A DNA stretch of 64,000 nucleotides from UBA7672 sp963784415. GTDB taxonomy: Bacteria > Pseudomonadota > Alphaproteobacteria > Caulobacterales > Hyphomonadaceae. The notes below the pieces were generated by a model that saw nothing but the letters and a program-made list of their open reading frames with translations, was not told the origin of the DNA and searched no databases. The stretch lies in NCBI GenBank assembly GCA_963784415.1, contig CAWARK010000014.1, positions 744,001-808,000 on the forward strand. The letters are read 5' to 3'. The position numbers and the translations under genes were made by a program. Numbering within the stretch: the first letter of the stretch is position 1; each line of letters opens with the position of its first letter. Below, in pieces: positions 25,151-34,408 of the stretch.

Positions 25151-25942
25151 ATGATCACGCTCGAGAAAAAAGGCCCCATCGCGATCCTGACGCTGAACCG
25201 TCCCGACGCCATGAACGCGCTCGGCGAGCCGGGCGACGGGCAGGCGGTGAAAGACGTCTGCGACCAGATCAACGCCGACAAGTCGTTGCGCTGCGCCATC
25301 CTCACCGGCGCCGGCAAGGGCTTCTCCGCCGGCGGCAACGTCAAGGCGATGCGCGACCGCGTCGGCTCCTTCGCCGGCAGCCCCGCCGAAGTGCGCGACA
25401 ACTACAAGAACGGCGTCCACATGATCGTGCGCGCGCTCTACAATCTCGAAATCCCGCTGATCGCCGCCGTCAATGGCGCGGCAGTCGGCCTCGGGTGTGA
25501 CGTGGCCTGCATGGCCGACATCCGCATCTCGTCCGACAACGCCAAGTACGGTGTCACCTTCCTGAAGCTCGGCCTCATCCCCGGCGATGGTGGCGCGTGG
25601 CTCCTCCCGCGCGTCATCGGCATGAGCCGCGCTTGCGAACTCCTGTTCACCGGCAACCTCATCGACGCGAAGACTGCCGAAGCGTGGGGCCTCGTCTCCA
25701 AGGTCGTGCCGGGCGACCAGCTGATGACCGAAGCCATGGCGCTCGCGACCTCGATCGCCAGGCAACCGTCGCAGTCGCTCCGCGTCGCCAAGCAACTGCT
25801 CCGCCACGGCACGCAGGCGAACTACGATACGATCATGGAAATGTCGGCCGCAGCGCAGGGCCTGATGCACCACACCAAGGACCACGAGGAAGGCGTCGCC
25901 GCCATCCTCGAAAAACGCGAACCGGTGTTCAAGGGAGAGTAG
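25151..25942 (+). CDS. Enoyl-CoA hydratase/isomerase family protein
   Basis: A 263-residue crotonase-fold protein. The oxyanion hole residues are in GFSAGGNVKAM and AAVNGAAVGLGCDVACMADIRI, and the region of the catalytic acids reads FLKLGLIPGDGGAWLLPRVIG. The position of the first hydratase Glu is not clearly conserved, while a Gly-Asp-Gly-Gly takes the place of the usual second Glu region (Asp instead of Glu), so it may be an isomerase or a specialised hydratase. It is cytoplasmic and probably works with the neighbouring acyl-CoA dehydrogenases in beta-oxidation. A small lipoprotein gene follows after 5 bases. Confidence 0.88.
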   Translation: MITLEKKGPIAILTLNRPDAMNALGEPGDGQAVKDVCDQINADKSLRCAILTGAGKGFSAGGNVKAMRDRVGSFAGSPAEVRDNYKNGVHMIVRALYNLEIPLIAAVNGAAVGLGCDVACMADIRISSDNAKYGVTFLKLGLIPGDGGAWLLPRVIGMSRACELLFTGNLIDAKTAEAWGLVSKVVPGDQLMTEAMALATSIARQPSQSLRVAKQLLRHGTQANYDTIMEMSAAAQGLMHHTKDHEEGVAAILEKREPVFKGE

Positions 25943-25947
25943 GGCGG

Positions 25948-26490
25948 ATGATGAAACGGGTTGGGGTCGTCGTCTCACTGTGTCTGGCGCTCGCGGCGTG
26001 CGATCCGCCGCTGCCAGGGCTCAAGCGAGAGCCGGTTGCGGCCAAGCCCGCGCCAGCCAAGCCGGCGCCCGCCAAGTCGCGCGAGCCTGTCGCGGTGCCG
26101 ATCGAAGACAGGCCCGTGATGGGCAAGCAGGGCGACACCAAGTGTGTGACCTCCGACAACGAGTATCTGCTCGGTCAGGACAAGTTGATCTGCCTGTCCC
26201 TGCTCAAGGACACGATCAAGACTGACACTGCTGCCGACAGCGCCAGCCTGAAGCTTGCGCGCCTCCGCCTCGTGTTCTTCCAGCCCGGGCCGATGGTCGA
26301 TGGAAAGTTCGTCGGATGGGGGCTCTTTGCGATCCGCACGCACTGCGGGACCAAGGAGATCAACGTCATGGGCAATGTGATCTACACGCCCGAAGGCGTC
26401 GAGATCTCACGCGCAACGCCCGTCGGCGGCCGGCTGGAACTACCGCAGGGCTTCACGGCCGACAAATTCCTGAAGCAGGTCTGCAAGTGA
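25948..26490 (+). CDS. Lipoprotein of unknown function
   Basis: A 180-residue lipoprotein: MMKRVGVVVSLCLALAAC gives a signal with the acylated Cys, followed by a Pro/Ala/Lys-rich spacer (repeats of KPAPA) and a globular domain with four further Cys (CVTSDN, ICLSLL, THCGTKE and the C-terminal VCK), which could form disulfides. The domain has alternating strands such as LARLRLVFFQPGPM and LFAIRTHCG. I recognise no family. The start is 5 bases after the hydratase stop, so it is in the same transcript. Confidence 0.7.
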   Translation: MMKRVGVVVSLCLALAACDPPLPGLKREPVAAKPAPAKPAPAKSREPVAVPIEDRPVMGKQGDTKCVTSDNEYLLGQDKLICLSLLKDTIKTDTAADSASLKLARLRLVFFQPGPMVDGKFVGWGLFAIRTHCGTKEINVMGNVIYTPEGVEISRATPVGGRLELPQGFTADKFLKQVCK

Positions 26491-26525
26491 CCGCACGCTG
26501 ATCCGGGCGAGCGTCCGAAGGAAAG

Positions 26526-27017
26526 TCAGACCTTCTCCAGCTTCGCCAGGTCGCCCTTCACGTCGAGCGGTTGCAGCGCCGCCATCACCACGCGCTTGCG
26601 CATGTCGAAACGCTCGCCCATCAGCAGCGCTTCCTCCTTGGAAAGCACCTTCTTCGCCGCCGGGAAGAAGTCGCGCTCTTCCTCTTTCATGTGGTGTTCG
26701 ACGAGTTCGCACAGCGCCTTGAACTTCATGCCCCACTCCTCGGAATCGACCGGGAAGGTGTCGAGCTCCTCGAACACGCCATTGGCCATGTGGTGCTCGT
26801 TATAGGCTTCCATCGCCTCGCCATGCATCTCCTTGCCGGCGCGCAGGTGCGAATAGAACACCGCTTCCTCGACCTTGTGGTGCACCCACATGTCGATCTT
26901 CAGGTGGTCGAACAGCTCGCGCCGCAGTTTCCAGGCGCGCGGCGTGGTGGCTTTGAGCTTCTCGATCACTTCACGCGCGGCGTCGTGATCCTGCTTGATG
27001 CGTTGGAAAATGTTCAT
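26526..27017 (-). CDS. Hemerythrin HHE domain protein
   Basis: A 163-residue four-helix-bundle hemerythrin-like protein. Candidate di-iron ligands are H10 (QDHD), the His pair and Glu in WVHHKVEEAVF, H75/H76 in YNEHHMANGVFEEL and the late HHMKEEERDFFP. Such proteins are linked to oxidative or nitrosative stress and oxygen sensing. The C-terminus continues with a helix MGERFDMRKRVVMAAL. A GGAAC-N17-GGTT element upstream resembles a general stress (EcfG) promoter. Confidence 0.88.
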   Translation of the reverse strand: MNIFQRIKQDHDAAREVIEKLKATTPRAWKLRRELFDHLKIDMWVHHKVEEAVFYSHLRAGKEMHGEAMEAYNEHHMANGVFEELDTFPVDSEEWGMKFKALCELVEHHMKEEERDFFPAAKKVLSKEEALLMGERFDMRKRVVMAALQPLDVKGDLAKLEKV

Positions 27018-27044
27018 GGGTCCGGCTCCTGGGGCTCTGCAACA

Positions 27045-27070
27045 AACCCCAAGCCACCCCCACTTGTTCC
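27045..27070 (-). promoter_or_regulatory. Possible EcfG-type promoter of the hemerythrin gene
   Basis: Reading on the minus strand, GGAAC is followed after 17 bases by GGTT, against the alphaproteobacterial general stress consensus GGAAC-N16/17-CGTT. One -10 base differs. The -10 ends 27 bases before the ATG. Confidence 0.35.
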
Positions 27071-27183
27071 ATGCCCCCTGTTGCCGAAGGGGGTGACGGT
27101 CCCGTGACGTGACAAATCGGGGCGGAGGCTTATTCTTCGCGCCGAAACCGCGTCATAAGCGGACCGACCACAGGGAGAGGCAG

Positions 27184-28173
27184 ATGACCACACGAGCCCG
27201 CAGCATTTTGGCCGCACTGATTCTTGTCGCAGCCGCCGCGCCTGCCGCCTCTGCTCAGGCCGCAGGTTACACCGCCCCCCGCGCCGCCGACGGCAAGCCG
27301 GACCTGCAGGGTTTCTGGACCAACACCTCGCTCACCAGCCTCGAGCGCTCCAGCCAGTTCAAGACGCTCGCCATCCCGGCGGAGCAGGCTCAAAAGCTCG
27401 AAGCCGGACGCGCCGCCGCTGACGCCCGCTCCGGCCTGCCGACCGATCCCAATTCCGGCGCGCCGAAAGCCGGGCAGGATGTCGGCGGCTACAACAGCTT
27501 CTACGTCGACGCCGGCACGCAGTACGCCACCATCAATGGCGAGAAGCGCTCGTCCTGGATCGTCGATCCGGTGGACGGAAAAATTCCGTACACCACCGCT
27601 GGCCGCAAGAAATTCGACGACGGCCTGTTCTTCGTCCGCAACACGTTCGACGGCCCCGAAACCCGCCCGATGGCGGAACGCTGCCTCGTCGGCTTCGGCT
27701 CCACCGGCGGCCCGCCGATGATCAATGTGATGTACAACAACACGTACCAGTTCGTGCAGACGAAGGACTACGTGCTCATCAACGTCGAGATGAACCACGA
27801 CGCGCGTATCATCCCGCTCGGCAATGCCAACATGGATGTCTACCAGTGGCTCGGCCGCTCCAAGGGGCACTGGGATGGCGACACGCTGGTCGTCGAAACC
27901 ACCAACTTCAATCCGGGCGAAAGCCTCCGCACTTTCTTCTCGGCCAGCTACCTCCTGTCGCCCGACGGCAAAGTCACCGAGCGCTTCACTCGCGTCAGCG
28001 ACACCGAGATCCTCTATCAGTTCACGGTCGATGACCCGAAGCTGTTCAGCCAGCCCTGGAAAGCCGAGATGGTGTTCAACCGCTCGCCCAAGCCCGCCTA
28101 CGAATACGCCTGCCACGAAGGCAACCACGCGCTGCCGGGCATCCTCGCCGGCGCCCGCCTCAACGACACGTAG
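27184..28173 (+). CDS. Secreted protein of unknown function (probable 3' frameshift)
   Basis: A 329-residue Sec-exported protein: signal MTTRARSILAALILVAAAAPAASAQA, then a conserved opening AADGKPDLQGFWTN. The rest is beta-rich with WIVDPVDGKIPYT, VRNTFDGPETRPMAERCLVGF, GHWDGDTLVVETTNFNPG and the C-terminal YEYACHEGNHALPGILAGAR. Proteins with this opening and ending are frequent in environmental bacteria, but no function is known to me. After the TAG at 28171 the next frame continues AGVKNYADESE to a TAA at 28206, a natural-looking C-terminus. The true gene therefore probably ends there and lost one base near 28170. Start has GGGAGAGG upstream. Confidence 0.75.
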   Translation: MTTRARSILAALILVAAAAPAASAQAAGYTAPRAADGKPDLQGFWTNTSLTSLERSSQFKTLAIPAEQAQKLEAGRAAADARSGLPTDPNSGAPKAGQDVGGYNSFYVDAGTQYATINGEKRSSWIVDPVDGKIPYTTAGRKKFDDGLFFVRNTFDGPETRPMAERCLVGFGSTGGPPMINVMYNNTYQFVQTKDYVLINVEMNHDARIIPLGNANMDVYQWLGRSKGHWDGDTLVVETTNFNPGESLRTFFSASYLLSPDGKVTERFTRVSDTEILYQFTVDDPKLFSQPWKAEMVFNRSPKPAYEYACHEGNHALPGILAGARLNDT

Positions 28174-28214
28174 CGGGCGTCAAGAACTACGCCGACGAAA
28201 GCGAGTAAGTGCGA

Positions 28215-28649
28215 TCAGGTCAGCTGCAGCGCCTTGAACACCGCGCCCTGGTCGAAATAGGGGCGCTCGCAGACGATCCGGTCCGTGCCCGGCTTGAACT
28301 CGAACGAGGCCGCGATGCGCACGCGAAAGCTGCGCCCCGTCGGTTCGATCACGCGGTCGCCCACCTTCAGCGGCCCGGAGTGCGTGCCGGTCAGCCAGAA
28401 CTCGACCAGCACGGTGTCGCCGTCGGCCGCGATCGCGATCACTTCGTTGCCCTGGTCGGGGAAGGGCGTCCGTGACGCTGCGAAATAGGCCCGTACGGCC
28501 GCTTCGCCGTCGAACACCGGCCCATAGCCATTCATCTCGTAGCGGGGATGATCGAACGTCGCGATCACGCCGTCCCAGTCGTGCGTGATCTCCAGCGCCA
28601 TGTGGCGTTTCACCGTCTCGATACGGCGGGCCTGCAGGTCGTCGGTCAT
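28215..28649 (-). CDS. SnoaL-like / NTF2-fold protein
   Basis: A 144-residue NTF2-superfamily protein: N-terminal helix (ARRIETVKRHMALEITHDWDGVIATF), then the curved sheet with GEAAVRAYFAASRTPFPDQGNEVIAIAADGDTVLVEF and a last strand VCERPYFDQGAVFKAL. The SnoaL-like polyketide cyclase/steroid isomerase-type pocket is expected, but the catalytic role is not readable. It is convergent with the secreted protein upstream and divergent from the monooxygenase/acyl-CoA dehydrogenase genes, a common setting in catabolic clusters. Confidence 0.78.
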   Translation of the reverse strand: MTDDLQARRIETVKRHMALEITHDWDGVIATFDHPRYEMNGYGPVFDGEAAVRAYFAASRTPFPDQGNEVIAIAADGDTVLVEFWLTGTHSGPLKVGDRVIEPTGRSFRVRIAASFEFKPGTDRIVCERPYFDQGAVFKALQLT

Positions 28650-28742
28650 CCGTCGAAGTCCTTCAGCGCGAGATGCGCCAAGCTGGCAGATGACAAGCGC
28701 GCTGTAACCCCTATTCTGGTCGTCCAAAGACGGAGGAAACAG

Positions 28743-29035
28743 ATGATTGGTGCGGTCGCAGAACTCAACATCAAGGAAGGCTCGCAGGCGGATTTCGAAA
28801 AGCCGCGCGAAGGCAGCTCGAGGCGGCAGTGAACGCCAACGAGCCGGGCATCCTGCTCTATCGCCTGTTCAAGGTGCAGGGCTCCACCACCAAGTACATC
28901 TTCATGGAAGAGTACAAGGACGCCGCCGCCGTCGAAGCCCATCGCGGCTACGACCACTTCAAGCAGCTCGGCCGCGCCATGGGCCCGTTCCTCGATGGCG
29001 CCCCGGTTGTCACCCGCATGGACAAGGTAGTCTGA
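28743..29035 (+). CDS. Antibiotic biosynthesis monooxygenase-type (ABM) protein (frameshifted)
   Basis: A ferredoxin-like ABM-fold protein of about 97 residues. The first 20 residues (MIGAVAELNIKEGSQADFEK) read in one frame; from about 28800 the next frame continues AARRQLEAAVNANEPGILLYRLF and IFMEEYKDAAAVEAHRGYDHFKQLG to the TGA. The Y-R-L and F-x-E-x-Y-x-D-x-x-A-x-x-x-H elements are typical of ABM proteins, which act as quinol or heme monooxygenases or as small dimeric sensors. One base is missing. It is followed after one base by the acyl-CoA dehydrogenase ATG. Confidence 0.75.
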
Positions 29036-29036
29036 G

Positions 29037-30258
29037 ATGGATCTCGAATTCACCACCGAAGAACTGAAATTCCGCGACGAAGTCCGCGCCTGGATCGCCG
29101 AGAACTACACCGACGATCTCAAGAAGCGCATGGAGCTGACCAAGAACGGCTCGCTCGATGAGAAGCATCAGAAGGCTTGGCTGAAGAAGCTGGCCGAGAA
29201 AGGCTGGCTCGTCACCAACTGGCCGACCGAACATGGCGGCCCCGGCTGGAACCAGACGCAGAAATACATCTACGAAATGGAGATGTCCCTCTCCGGCGCC
29301 CCGCGCATGAGTTCGATGGGCGTCCGCATGTGTGCGCCTGTCATCATGAAGTTCGGCACGGATGAGCAGAAGGCGAAATTCCTGCCGCCGATCCGCAACT
29401 CGGATATCTGGTGGTGCCAGGGCTATTCCGAACCGGGCTCCGGGTCCGACCTCGCCAGTCTCTCGATGAGTGGCAAACGCGAAGGCGATCACTATATCCT
29501 CAACGGCTCCAAGACGTGGACCACCTACGCCCAATGGGCCGACTGGATCTTCTGCCTCGTCCGCACATCGAAGGAAGACAAGAAACAGAACGGCATCTCC
29601 TTCATCCTCGTCGACATGAAGACGCCCGGCATCACCATCAGCCCGATCAACACGCTGGACGACACGCCCGTCGGCGACCAGGAGATCAACTCCGTCTTCT
29701 TCGACAACGTGAAGGTGCCGGTCGAAAACCGCATCGGCGCCGAAGGCGAAGGCTGGACCTGCGCCAAATACCTGCTGACGTTCGAGCGCGGCTCGGCCTA
29801 TGCGCCGGGCAATCTCAACGCACTGCAAAAGGCGCGGCGGATCGCGAAGATGGAGACTGCCGGCGGCCGCCCGCTGCTCGAAGATCCCGATTTCGCCCGC
29901 AAGCTCGCGGACCTCGAAATCCAGATCGAAGCGCTCGACGCCACCGAACGCCGCATCTTCGACAAGCTGTCGTCCGGCCAGTCGGTCGGCGCCATGTCGT
30001 CGCTGATGAAGACGCGCGGATCGGAGATCGGCCAGAAGGTGACGGAGATCGTGCTCGAAGCCGCCGGCGTCTACGGCGTGCCCTTCGTGCAGGACACCTA
30101 CGCCCACCTCGAAGGCCGTTCGAACGAACCGCTCCCGGCGCCGGAACACCTGATCACGTCCGCAGGGTCGCTACTTCAACAACCGCAAGACCTCGATCTA
30201 CGCCGGCTCCAACGAAATCCAGCGCAACATCATGGCGCAGATGATTTTGGCTGGTTGA
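29037..30258 (+). CDS. Acyl-CoA dehydrogenase (frameshifted near 3' end)
   Basis: A third acyl-CoA dehydrogenase of about 406 residues, closest in pattern to the PimC-like one in this window: WPTEHGGPGWNQTQKYIYEMEM, WWCQGYSEPGSGSDLASLSMSG and GSKTWTTYAQWADW. The last 30 residues, GRYFNNRKTSIYAGSNEIQRNIMAQMILAG, with the FAD-contacting GSNEIQ, appear only after a +1 shift near 30165. Without that correction the frame runs on into the next membrane-protein gene and would give a false fusion. It follows the ABM gene by one base and is surely in its operon. Confidence 0.85.
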
Positions 30259-30260
30259 GA

Positions 30261-30875
30261 GTGCTAGGACCCGCACCCCGGTGGACAGAAGCTTGTGGCC
30301 ATGTGGCTGTTGCGCTGCTGTCCCTGGCGGCCGCGTTGTACGTTCCTTATGCGCTGGGGATGGGTGATAGCTCCCCATGGCTGTTCATCGTCTTTTTCGT
30401 CGTCGCTATTTGGACCTCGGCCCTGCTTGTCCGGTCGCCGGCAAAGCTGGTGCTGACGTTACTTGTGTCAGCGATCATCTGGACGTCGGCGATCCGTCTG
30501 ATCACCGACGCCGACGGACTCGACAGCTTGAAGATGACTGTTGTTGCGCTGTATCCGTTCGGATTTGAAGGCGGTCCTGTCTATGAGATGCTCGCCTTCC
30601 TCGTCTCGGCTATGTTGCTGCTCGCGCCGTTGCTCATGCGGATAGAACTGCCGAAGTTTGATCCATTGCGAGTCGCACGCGCGCTCCTTATCTACCTCGC
30701 CGGGCTGCTGCTGGCGCTTGTCGTTCTGTCGTTTGTTGGACTTGCCAGATTTCTTGATCCTCTGAAGATCGTTTTCTTTACCTACCTCTTTCCGTTAATG
30801 GCGTCCGCGATTGCCGTCTTCGGTTGGTTCAAGCTCAAGGAAGTGGCAAGAACCAAAGGCGACGCGCGTGGCTAA
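30261..30875 (+). CDS. Membrane protein of unknown function
   Basis: About 204 residues with five or six hydrophobic helices (HVAVALLSLAAALYVPYALG, WLFIVFFVVAIWTSALLV, LVLTLLVSAIIWTSAI, MLAFLVSAMLLLAPLLM, LLIYLAGLLLALVVLSFVG and FFTYLFPLMASAIAVFGWF). No family or motif is recognised. The start is uncertain: GTG at 30261, 2 bases after the dehydrogenase stop, was chosen, and GTG at 30303 is also possible. It overlaps the GTG of the following MORN/DUF1801 gene by 8 bases. Confidence 0.6.
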   Translation: MLGPAPRWTEACGHVAVALLSLAAALYVPYALGMGDSSPWLFIVFFVVAIWTSALLVRSPAKLVLTLLVSAIIWTSAIRLITDADGLDSLKMTVVALYPFGFEGGPVYEMLAFLVSAMLLLAPLLMRIELPKFDPLRVARALLIYLAGLLLALVVLSFVGLARFLDPLKIVFFTYLFPLMASAIAVFGWFKLKEVARTKGDARG

Positions 30876-31596
30876 GCTCATTCCCTCCATCGGCTACCAC
30901 AAGGACGGCAGCATCTGGAACAAGGGCCAGATGCTCGACGGCGAGATGCATGGCTACTGGGAATTCTACCGCAAGGGCGGCGGCGCGATCATGCGCTCGG
31001 GCTCGTTCGATCACGGCGTCCAGACCGGTGAGTGGGTCACCTACGACTCGAGCGGCAAGGTGTTCAAGATCACCGTGTTGAAGGCGCCTGAGGTCCGGGC
31101 GACCGAGAAGAAGGACGCGGCTAAGGCGTCTGCGAAGAAGAAGGTAGCGACAAAATCCGCCAAGGCGGCGCCGGGTGGGACGACCGCAAAGGCCGCTAGG
31201 GCGCCCGCAACGAAAACCAAGACCGAGCCGACCGCCGACGCCTTCATGGCCACGCTCGACCACCCGCTCATCACCGACTACGAAGCCGTCCGCAAAGCCA
31301 TTCTCGCCGCCGATAAATCCATCGCCGATGGCGTCAAATGGAACTCGCTCTCATTCCGCACGACCGAATGGTTTGCCACCGTGAACCTGCGCTCGCGGGA
31401 TACGGTGCAGCTTGTCCTTCACCTCGGGGCCAAGGTGGGCAAGCAGGCGCCGGCTGACGCCATCCCCGATCCCAAAGGCCTGCTGAAATGGCTGGGGAAG
31501 GACAGGGCGATGGCGACTCTCGGCGCTGGCGCCGCGCTGAAGGCGAACCTGCCGGCGCTAAAAACGCTCGTGAAAGCGTGGATTCGCTGCGTCTGA
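30868..31596 (+). CDS. MORN-like repeat and DUF1801 fusion protein
   Basis: A 242-residue two-domain protein. Residues about 5-70 carry MORN-variant units (SIWNKGQMLDGEMHGYWEFYRKG and GSFDHGVQTGEWVTYDSSGKVF). A 55-residue Lys/Ala-rich linker follows (KKDAAKASAKKKVATKSAK). The C-terminal domain is DUF1801/YdhG-like (YEAVRKAILAADKSIADGVKWNSLSF, then VQLVLHLGAKVG and a final helix). The start is GTG within the preceding gene. DUF1801 proteins resemble iron-chaperone-like folds, but no activity is assigned. The fusion with MORN-type repeats is unusual. Confidence 0.7.
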   Translation: MAKLIPSIGYHKDGSIWNKGQMLDGEMHGYWEFYRKGGGAIMRSGSFDHGVQTGEWVTYDSSGKVFKITVLKAPEVRATEKKDAAKASAKKKVATKSAKAAPGGTTAKAARAPATKTKTEPTADAFMATLDHPLITDYEAVRKAILAADKSIADGVKWNSLSFRTTEWFATVNLRSRDTVQLVLHLGAKVGKQAPADAIPDPKGLLKWLGKDRAMATLGAGAALKANLPALKTLVKAWIRCV

Positions 31597-31658
31597 GCGG
31601 TGATTTGCCAACCGGGCGGCGTCGGCTAATCTGCGCCAACAGCATCAGGAGCCCAGCG

Positions 31659-32306
31659 ATGGCCGACGATCTCAAAACCGTCCCGACCGACCATGTCAGC
31701 CACGAAGAGCCGATGGGCCGCGCCAGCTTCACGGCGTTCACCAACGCGACGGTGGATGACTGGCAGAAGATCGTCGCCGCCAACTCGGTGTTCGCGAAAA
31801 GCCATGTCGACCGGATCGTCACCCACCTCAACCTGCTGAAGGGCGATTGCGGCGGCTTCCCGATCGACCGGCTCGAACATTCGCTGCAGACCGCCACCCG
31901 CGCTCATCGGGCCGGCATGGACGAAGAGTATGTCGTCTGCGCGCTCATCCACGACATCGGCGATACGCTCGGCGTGTTCAATCACCCCGACATCGCGGCC
32001 GCGATCCTCAAGCCCTTCGTGTCGGAGAACAATCTCTGGATGGTGCAGAACCACGGCATCTTCCAGGGCTATTATTTCTGGGATCACATCGGCCTCGACA
32101 AGAACGCCCGCGACCAGTTCCGTGGCCATCCGGCTTTCGAATACACGGCGCAGTTCTGCCACCTGTTCGACCAGCCCGCCTTCGACGGCGCCTACGAGTC
32201 GATGCCGCTCGATGCCTTCATGCCCATGATGCATCGCGTATTGGATCGCCCGAAGCAGTCGATGTATCTCAAGAAGTCCGGCGAAAGCGTGATGAACGGC
32301 GAATAG
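31659..32306 (+). CDS. HD-domain protein related to mixed-valent diiron oxygenases
   Basis: A 215-residue HD-superfamily protein. Metal ligands are visible: His in RLEHSLQTATRAHRAG, the HD pair in CALIHDIGDTLG, a further His in FNHPDIAAAIL, then NHGIFQGYYFWDH and FRGHPAFEYTAQFCHLFDQ. The extra tyrosines and these motifs resemble the PhnZ/MIOX-like oxygenase group more than a nucleotide phosphohydrolase. An oxidative C-C or C-P bond cleavage of a small hydroxylated substrate is therefore possible. AGGA lies upstream of the ATG. Confidence 0.78.
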   Translation: MADDLKTVPTDHVSHEEPMGRASFTAFTNATVDDWQKIVAANSVFAKSHVDRIVTHLNLLKGDCGGFPIDRLEHSLQTATRAHRAGMDEEYVVCALIHDIGDTLGVFNHPDIAAAILKPFVSENNLWMVQNHGIFQGYYFWDHIGLDKNARDQFRGHPAFEYTAQFCHLFDQPAFDGAYESMPLDAFMPMMHRVLDRPKQSMYLKKSGESVMNGE

Positions 32307-32346
32307 CCGTCCCGTGCAGCGCCGCCTGTTGAAGCAGGGCAGGTCG

Positions 32347-34393
32347 ATGCCCAGATTGTTCAGGCGCGCCACCGGTGTGCTGGCCGCAACGCTTCTCATC
32401 TTCGGCGCTGTTGCTTCGGCCGACGAAGGCATGTGGACCTTCGACAATTTCCCGACTGCAAAGGTCCAGCAGCAATACGGCTTCGCGCCCGACCAGAAAT
32501 GGCTCGACCGCGTGCGCAAGGCGACCGTGCGGCTGGAGAGCGGATGTTCCGGCTCCGTCGTTTCGAAGGATGGGTTGGTGCTGACCAACCATCACTGCGT
32601 GACGGACTGCACGGCGGACCTGTCCAGCCCCGGCAATGACTATGTCGATGACGGCTTTTACACCGCCGCCGCGCAAGGACGAGAAGATCTGCCCCGGCTT
32701 CGAAGCGTCGATCCTGCAATCGGTCACGGATGTAACCGCGCGCGTGGAAGCCTATCCCTCGGCGCGCGCGCAGATCATTTCGGATATCGAAGAAGAAGCC
32801 TGCGCCGGCAAATCGCGGCTGCGCTGCGATGTCGCGAGCATGTATCGCGGCGGCCAGTACAAGCTCTACGTGTACGACCGCTACGACGATGTGCGCATCG
32901 TCTTTTCACCGGAAATGCAGGCCGCGTTTTTCGGCGGCGATCCGGACAATTTCAACTACCCGCGCTACGCCCTCGATATGTCCCTGTTGCGGCTCTACCG
33001 CGATGGCAAGCCTGCGACCTTTGCCGATCCCCTGCGGATCGATGCGGCCGGACCGAAAGCGGGCGACCTGATATTCGTGTCCGGTTATCCGGGCACGACC
33101 GAGCGCCTGCTCACGAACGCCCAGCTCGAATTCCAGCGCGATCACTATCTGCCATGGCGTATCGAATACCTGTCGCAATTTCGCGGCTCCCTGCTGACCG
33201 AGGCGACGAAGGGCGAGGAAGAGGCGCGGCAGGTCAGCGAGGCGCTGGACTCCGTCGAAAACACGCTGAAGGTTTTCAAGGGCCAGCGCGGCGCCCTCGT
33301 CGAGCCGTCATTTTTCGCGGTGAAGGTCGCGGAAGAACAGAAGCTCAAGGATGCGCTCGCCGCCTCCGCCGATCTGCGCGCCAGGTATGGCGATCCATTC
33401 GCAACGCTTGCGGCGATCAGTGCAAACGAAAAGCGCGATTACCAGCCTTACCAGATGCTCGAACTGCGCTTCGGCGCAGGCTCCGTCCTGCTCAACGATG
33501 CACGCACCGTCTACCGCTCGGCCGTCGAGAGGGGCAAGCCGGACGAATCCCGCCTGCACGAATACGGCGCCTCGCGCATCGGCAGCATGCATGCCGGCAT
33601 CCTCGCCGAAGCGCCCGTGCACCCCGTGCTCGAAAAGCTCGCCATCGCATTCTGGCTCGACAAGACGCGCGAATATCTCGGCCCGGATCATCCCGCTGTA
33701 AAAGCAATGTTCGGCGCTCGCACGTCGCGTGAGATCGCTGCCGACATCGTCGACAACTCGCAGATCGGCGACACGGCTTTCCGCAAACGCATGTGGGCTG
33801 ATCCGAAACAGGCGCAGGCGTCGAACGACCCCGCGATCACTTTGATGCGCGCCATGGACGCTGCCGCCCGCGAAGCCCGTGCGACCTATGAGCGCGACGT
33901 CTCAGGTCCGACCGCGTCCGCAGCTGAAAAGCTCAGCGGGCTTCGCTTCGCCGTGCTGGGCCGGAGTATCTACCCCGACGCGAATTTCACCCTGCGGCTC
34001 TCCTATGGCGTGGTGCAGGGCTGGGACGATCCGGTTCACGGCACGATCGCGCCGTTCACCTACATGGCGGGGCTGTGGAAAAGAGCGACGGGCGCCTATC
34101 CGTTCAACCTCGGCGCCCGATGGATTGGCGGCGAGAGCAAGCTGCCGGCGGATATGCAATACGACTTCGTATCCACCAACGACATCATTGGTGGCAATTC
34201 CGGCTCGCCCGTGCTCAACAAGCAAGGACGGGTCATCGGCTTGGCATTCGACGGCAATATTCATTCGACGGGCGGGGCGTACGGGTTCGATCCTGCCCTC
34301 AACCGGATGGTGTCGTTGTCCAGCCAGGCGATCGTCGGGGCGCTACGGAATATCTACGGCGCGACGGCGCTGGCGGACGAACTGGTGAAGTAG
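32347..34393 (+). CDS. S46 family dipeptidyl peptidase (frameshifted)
   Basis: A periplasmic exopeptidase of about 680 residues in the DPP7/DPP11 family. The signal (LAATLLIFGAVASA) and opening DEGMWTFDNFP are typical. His of the triad is in LVLTNHHCV, Asp in FFGGDPDNFNYPRYALDMSLLRLY, and Ser in NDIIGGNSGSPVLNKQG. The N-terminal 110 residues lie in one frame and the rest in the next, the switch being at about 32670 where GFYTAAA should run into RKDEKICPG. It likely removes dipeptides from peptide N-termini. The P1 preference cannot be told here. A nucleoside transporter gene follows after 15 bases. Confidence 0.88.
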
Positions 34394-34408
34394 GGGCGAA
34401 GTGCGGGC

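Noticed and set aside
24851..25978. A 375-codon minus-strand frame over the enoyl-CoA hydratase gene
   Set aside because: It is antisense to a clear crotonase-family gene, and its Val/Asp/His-rich composition is typical of a high-GC shadow frame.
29037..30875. A 612-residue acyl-CoA dehydrogenase fused to a membrane domain
   Set aside because: The dehydrogenase C-terminus with GSNEIQ lies in another frame and ends at 30258; the fusion is produced by one extra base near 30165.
30821..31263. Possible nucleoid-protein (H1-like) gene suggested by the Lys/Ala-rich stretch
   Set aside because: The stretch is only a linker between the MORN-like and DUF1801 domains of a single gene.
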